DNA from: Dichetophora obliterata
Taxonomy: Eukaryota; Arthropoda; Insecta; Diptera; Sciomyzidae
Assembly: GCA_963920525.1 (NCBI GenBank)
Contig: OY986435.1
Span: 226,021,293-226,085,292, forward strand
Reading direction: 5' to 3'
Length of the DNA: 64,000 bases
In this document: positions 61,727-64,000 of the stretch, piece after piece
Layout of the letters: each line of letters opens with the position of its first letter
Position numbering within the stretch: the stretch's first letter is position 1
The notes under the pieces: model-generated
Told to the model about the DNA's origin: nothing
Databases searched by the model: none
The model's input: the letters and a program-made list of their open reading frames with translations, nothing else
Program-made: the position numbers and the translations under genes

Positions 61727-64000
61727 TGTAAGGACCTAACTTTTTACCGAGGATGCGCTCGCCGGATCCGAGGTCCGCCACAATTATTTCTATTTCCGAC
61801 GCCAAATCAAACTCAGGTAGTCTCCGATTTCAGTAGTGTTCTTTATTTCACAATTCACAACTGGACTTATGACTAACTTAAAATTACCCTAGTTAACTAC
61901 GGCTAAACTTAACCTAAAGCTTCTAATTCTGTGACCCGCCTCGCCTGTGCGGTTTATTGACCCTTCTATCTAGGTCCGACCCCCTCTATATGATCGCCAC
62001 CTGATAGGTACTTCGACGCGATTCTTACCACGTTTGGTTCGTGCCCGTATTACCGATTTCTGTTATGTTACAACTCGCGGTCGGTTATAGGAATGGGCAC
62101 GGTCGTGCCAGGGTATGGTGATCCCCAAGCTTACGCCACTGACACGGCCGTATTCGCGTTAGATGTTATTATCGCTGAGCCCAGTTATGGTGATCCCCAA
62201 GGTTTTACCTGGACCCAGCTCGCGCCTAGCCTTTAAATTATTTACTCTTATTGCCGATTTCTGTTATGTTACAACTCGCGGTCGGTTATAGGAATGGGCA
62301 CGGTCGTGCCAGGGTATGGTGATCCCCAAGCTTACGCCACTGACACGGCCGTATTCGCGTTAGATGTTTTTATCGTTGAGCCCAGTTATGGTGATCCCCA
62401 AGGTTTTGCCTGGACCCAACTCGCGCCTAGCCTTTAAATTATTCACTCGTATTACCGATTTCTGTTATGTTATGTTATGTTACAATTCGCGGTCGATTAT
62501 AGGAATGGGCACGGTCGTGCCAGGGTATGGTGATCCCCAAGCTTGCGCCACTGACACGGCCGTATTCGCGTTAGATGTTTTATCGTCGAGCCCAGTTATG
62601 GTGATCCCCAAGGTTTTGCCTGGACCCAACTCGCGCCTAACCTTTAAATTATTCACTTGTATTACCGATTTTGTTATGTTACACAGTAGTAACCAGAAGC
62701 GACTCGCGGCCGGACTTGTACGGGTCCTGATAATGTGGAATCATTTCCGCCGATCGGCATTTTCCATCACGCACTGATTTACGTATATGTTTTTTTTCTT
62801 TCCCGATTGTTATATTCTACGAGTTTATGTTAACGCGTGAGAGGTTAGCGCGTCACGATCGATTTGGCAATTTTCGCCCTCACTGCAACTCTAGATAACT
62901 CTTAGGCTATCGTTCTATTAAGCCTTTTCCTATCCACTAAGGTCACGTTCCCTTGACCGGCCTAAAACCCGATTATGGAATTATCACTTAGTACAACTAA
63001 TAATCAAATGTCAAATAACTTTATAGTTAATTAAGGAAAAAAATAATAAAATTATAAGTTTAAATGCAAGAAATCAAATGATACTTTTGGTGTCCGACAC
63101 TCGGTCGATGTGCTGTCGTCGTCGGCGCTTTCCGTTGAACAATCGCTGTCGACGCTCGGTTGTCGACGTCGCTGTTGACGTTGCTGTGGCCGCCTCTGTT
63201 GACGCTGCGGTTGGCGTCGCAATTGACGTTGTTGTTGACGTCGCTGTTGACGTCGTTGTGAACGTTGAAATTTCCGCTGTGGTTGCCGTCGCTGTTGACG
63301 TTGCTGTTCTAGTTGCTGTCGCCGTCTCCGTTGACGCTAAATCGTTTGCTGGTTGGTGCGGGCAGTTAACTTCCTGCCACCAACGAAAACTTAGAATCGT
63401 ACGTCCGATCTCCACGCGCACTAAAATAAACTGCTCCTCGATTCCTTCTAAGTCTCGCCTTTTATACTCGCTCTCTCTTAGTATGTCGATATGCTTCTTC
63501 CTGGCATTGTACGTATTCGATTTGTCTAGAACATCGCGTGATTTCTCCGTTGCTTGGCAGCTGGTTGTTTGTCACCAAGTCTGTCCGTTAAGCCATAAAA
63601 CCATTAGTACATGAAAGAAAAACATATTATTAAAGAGAGCAGTACCCCTGTAGGGAAAATAAGGTCAACTTCCTGAAAGGTAATGTGTTGGGCATGTTTT
63701 CTTTAACCAATTGCACCTTGATGTTTAAGGTAATTCTACTGCAGGGTAACCTATGCCTATCACTAGCAATCTTACCTTCTAAACTTAGTTACTACCACTT
63801 AGGTTTTATTCACTTAGGTTATTTTTCTTATCTAACTTTATTAACCTACTTTGCCTTTCGGCTTAACTTTACCTAACCTATTCCCCTAGGATACACACCT
63901 TATTTATTTAATATTATTAATTACTAATGTTACTAACTTATTTCTCGGATTCTGCAAATACTCGGTTCGGTGCTTACCACCTTCAACATTCATGCATGAA
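61727..64000 (-). repeat. 5' LTR, truncated by the window end
   Basis: Matches 50246 onward with offset 11481 (11479 after the 2-bp difference). By comparison it should end near 64482. Contains the same tandem 201-bp units (62049-62660), low-complexity tract (63120-63350) and TATA box (63460-63466). Confidence 0.93.

Larger units (their letters stand above)
50246..64000 (-). mobile_element. Ty3/gypsy LTR retrotransposon with a ULP1-like third ORF, truncated by window end
   Basis: Left (3') LTR 50246-53003, right (5') LTR from 61727 to beyond 64000; expected full length about 14.2 kb. On the minus strand the order is 5' LTR, primer site, 1.7-kb leader, gag, pol (PR-RT-RH-IN), 31-bp repeat array, ULP1-like protease ORF, polypurine tract, 3' LTR. 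The integrase motif PQENPTERANKT, the tRNA-Lys-type primer site and very long LTRs recall the insect Osvaldo/Ulysses lineage; that placement is an inference from memory. Confidence 0.93.

Overview
The window comes from an AT-rich insect nuclear genome. Compact GT-AG introns of about 60 nt, the mRpL32 and Mtfmt orthologues, and non-LTR, hAT, piggyBac, Tc1 and Ty3/gypsy elements of dipteran type point to a higher fly. A tephritid-like fly is my guess; the species cannot be fixed from sequence alone. Host genes are few: mRpL32 (13372-14380, +), the convergent mitochondrial methionyl-tRNA formyltransferase gene (14434-15729, -), and a coiled-coil protein with a C-terminal TAX1BP1-type zinc finger that resembles spindle-F (26728-27987, +). 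Relics of host genes are an RpS3 pseudogene (24817-25395), a short RING-finger relic (30126-30308), and a decayed POLR3K-YRDC gene pair (42290-42911).  Layout. 1-6846: AT-rich repeats and MITEs. 6861-12817: a full-length non-LTR retrotransposon with both ORFs open and a 14-bp target duplication. 13372-15729: the two mitochondrial genes. 16455-26727: repeats, a 5'-truncated LINE, a hAT relic and the RpS3 pseudogene. 26728-27987: the spindle-F-like gene. 29442-32300: microsatellite, palindromes, MITE. 32310-42285: a nest of transposons. A Jockey-like LINE is broken by three hAT elements abutting at one 8-bp site (GTCTAAAT occurs four times), then by a fourth hAT-like insert, a palindrome-rich element, and at its 5' end a piggyBac element with intact TTAA ends. 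42290-46630: POLR3K-YRDC pseudogene, then another LINE broken by an unclassified 1.29-kb insert with a 14-bp target duplication. 47006-49421: a MITE containing a LINE fragment, then a Tc1 element with IR/DR ends. 50246 to beyond 64000: a very long (about 14 kb), young Ty3/gypsy LTR retrotransposon on the minus strand.  Main point of interest. The LTR element has 2.76-kb LTRs, a tRNA-Lys-type primer site, gag, a -1-frame pol, an array of 31-bp tandem repeats (10 full copies plus a partial one), and, where env would be, an intact third ORF encoding a ULP1/SENP6-7-like cysteine protease. That ORF ends inside the polypurine tract. The LTRs show only one small difference over the part visible, so the insertion is recent. 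I infer a captured SUMO (or ubiquitin-like) protease that could counter SUMO-dependent transposon silencing. This needs testing, and whether it has been described before is something I cannot check here.
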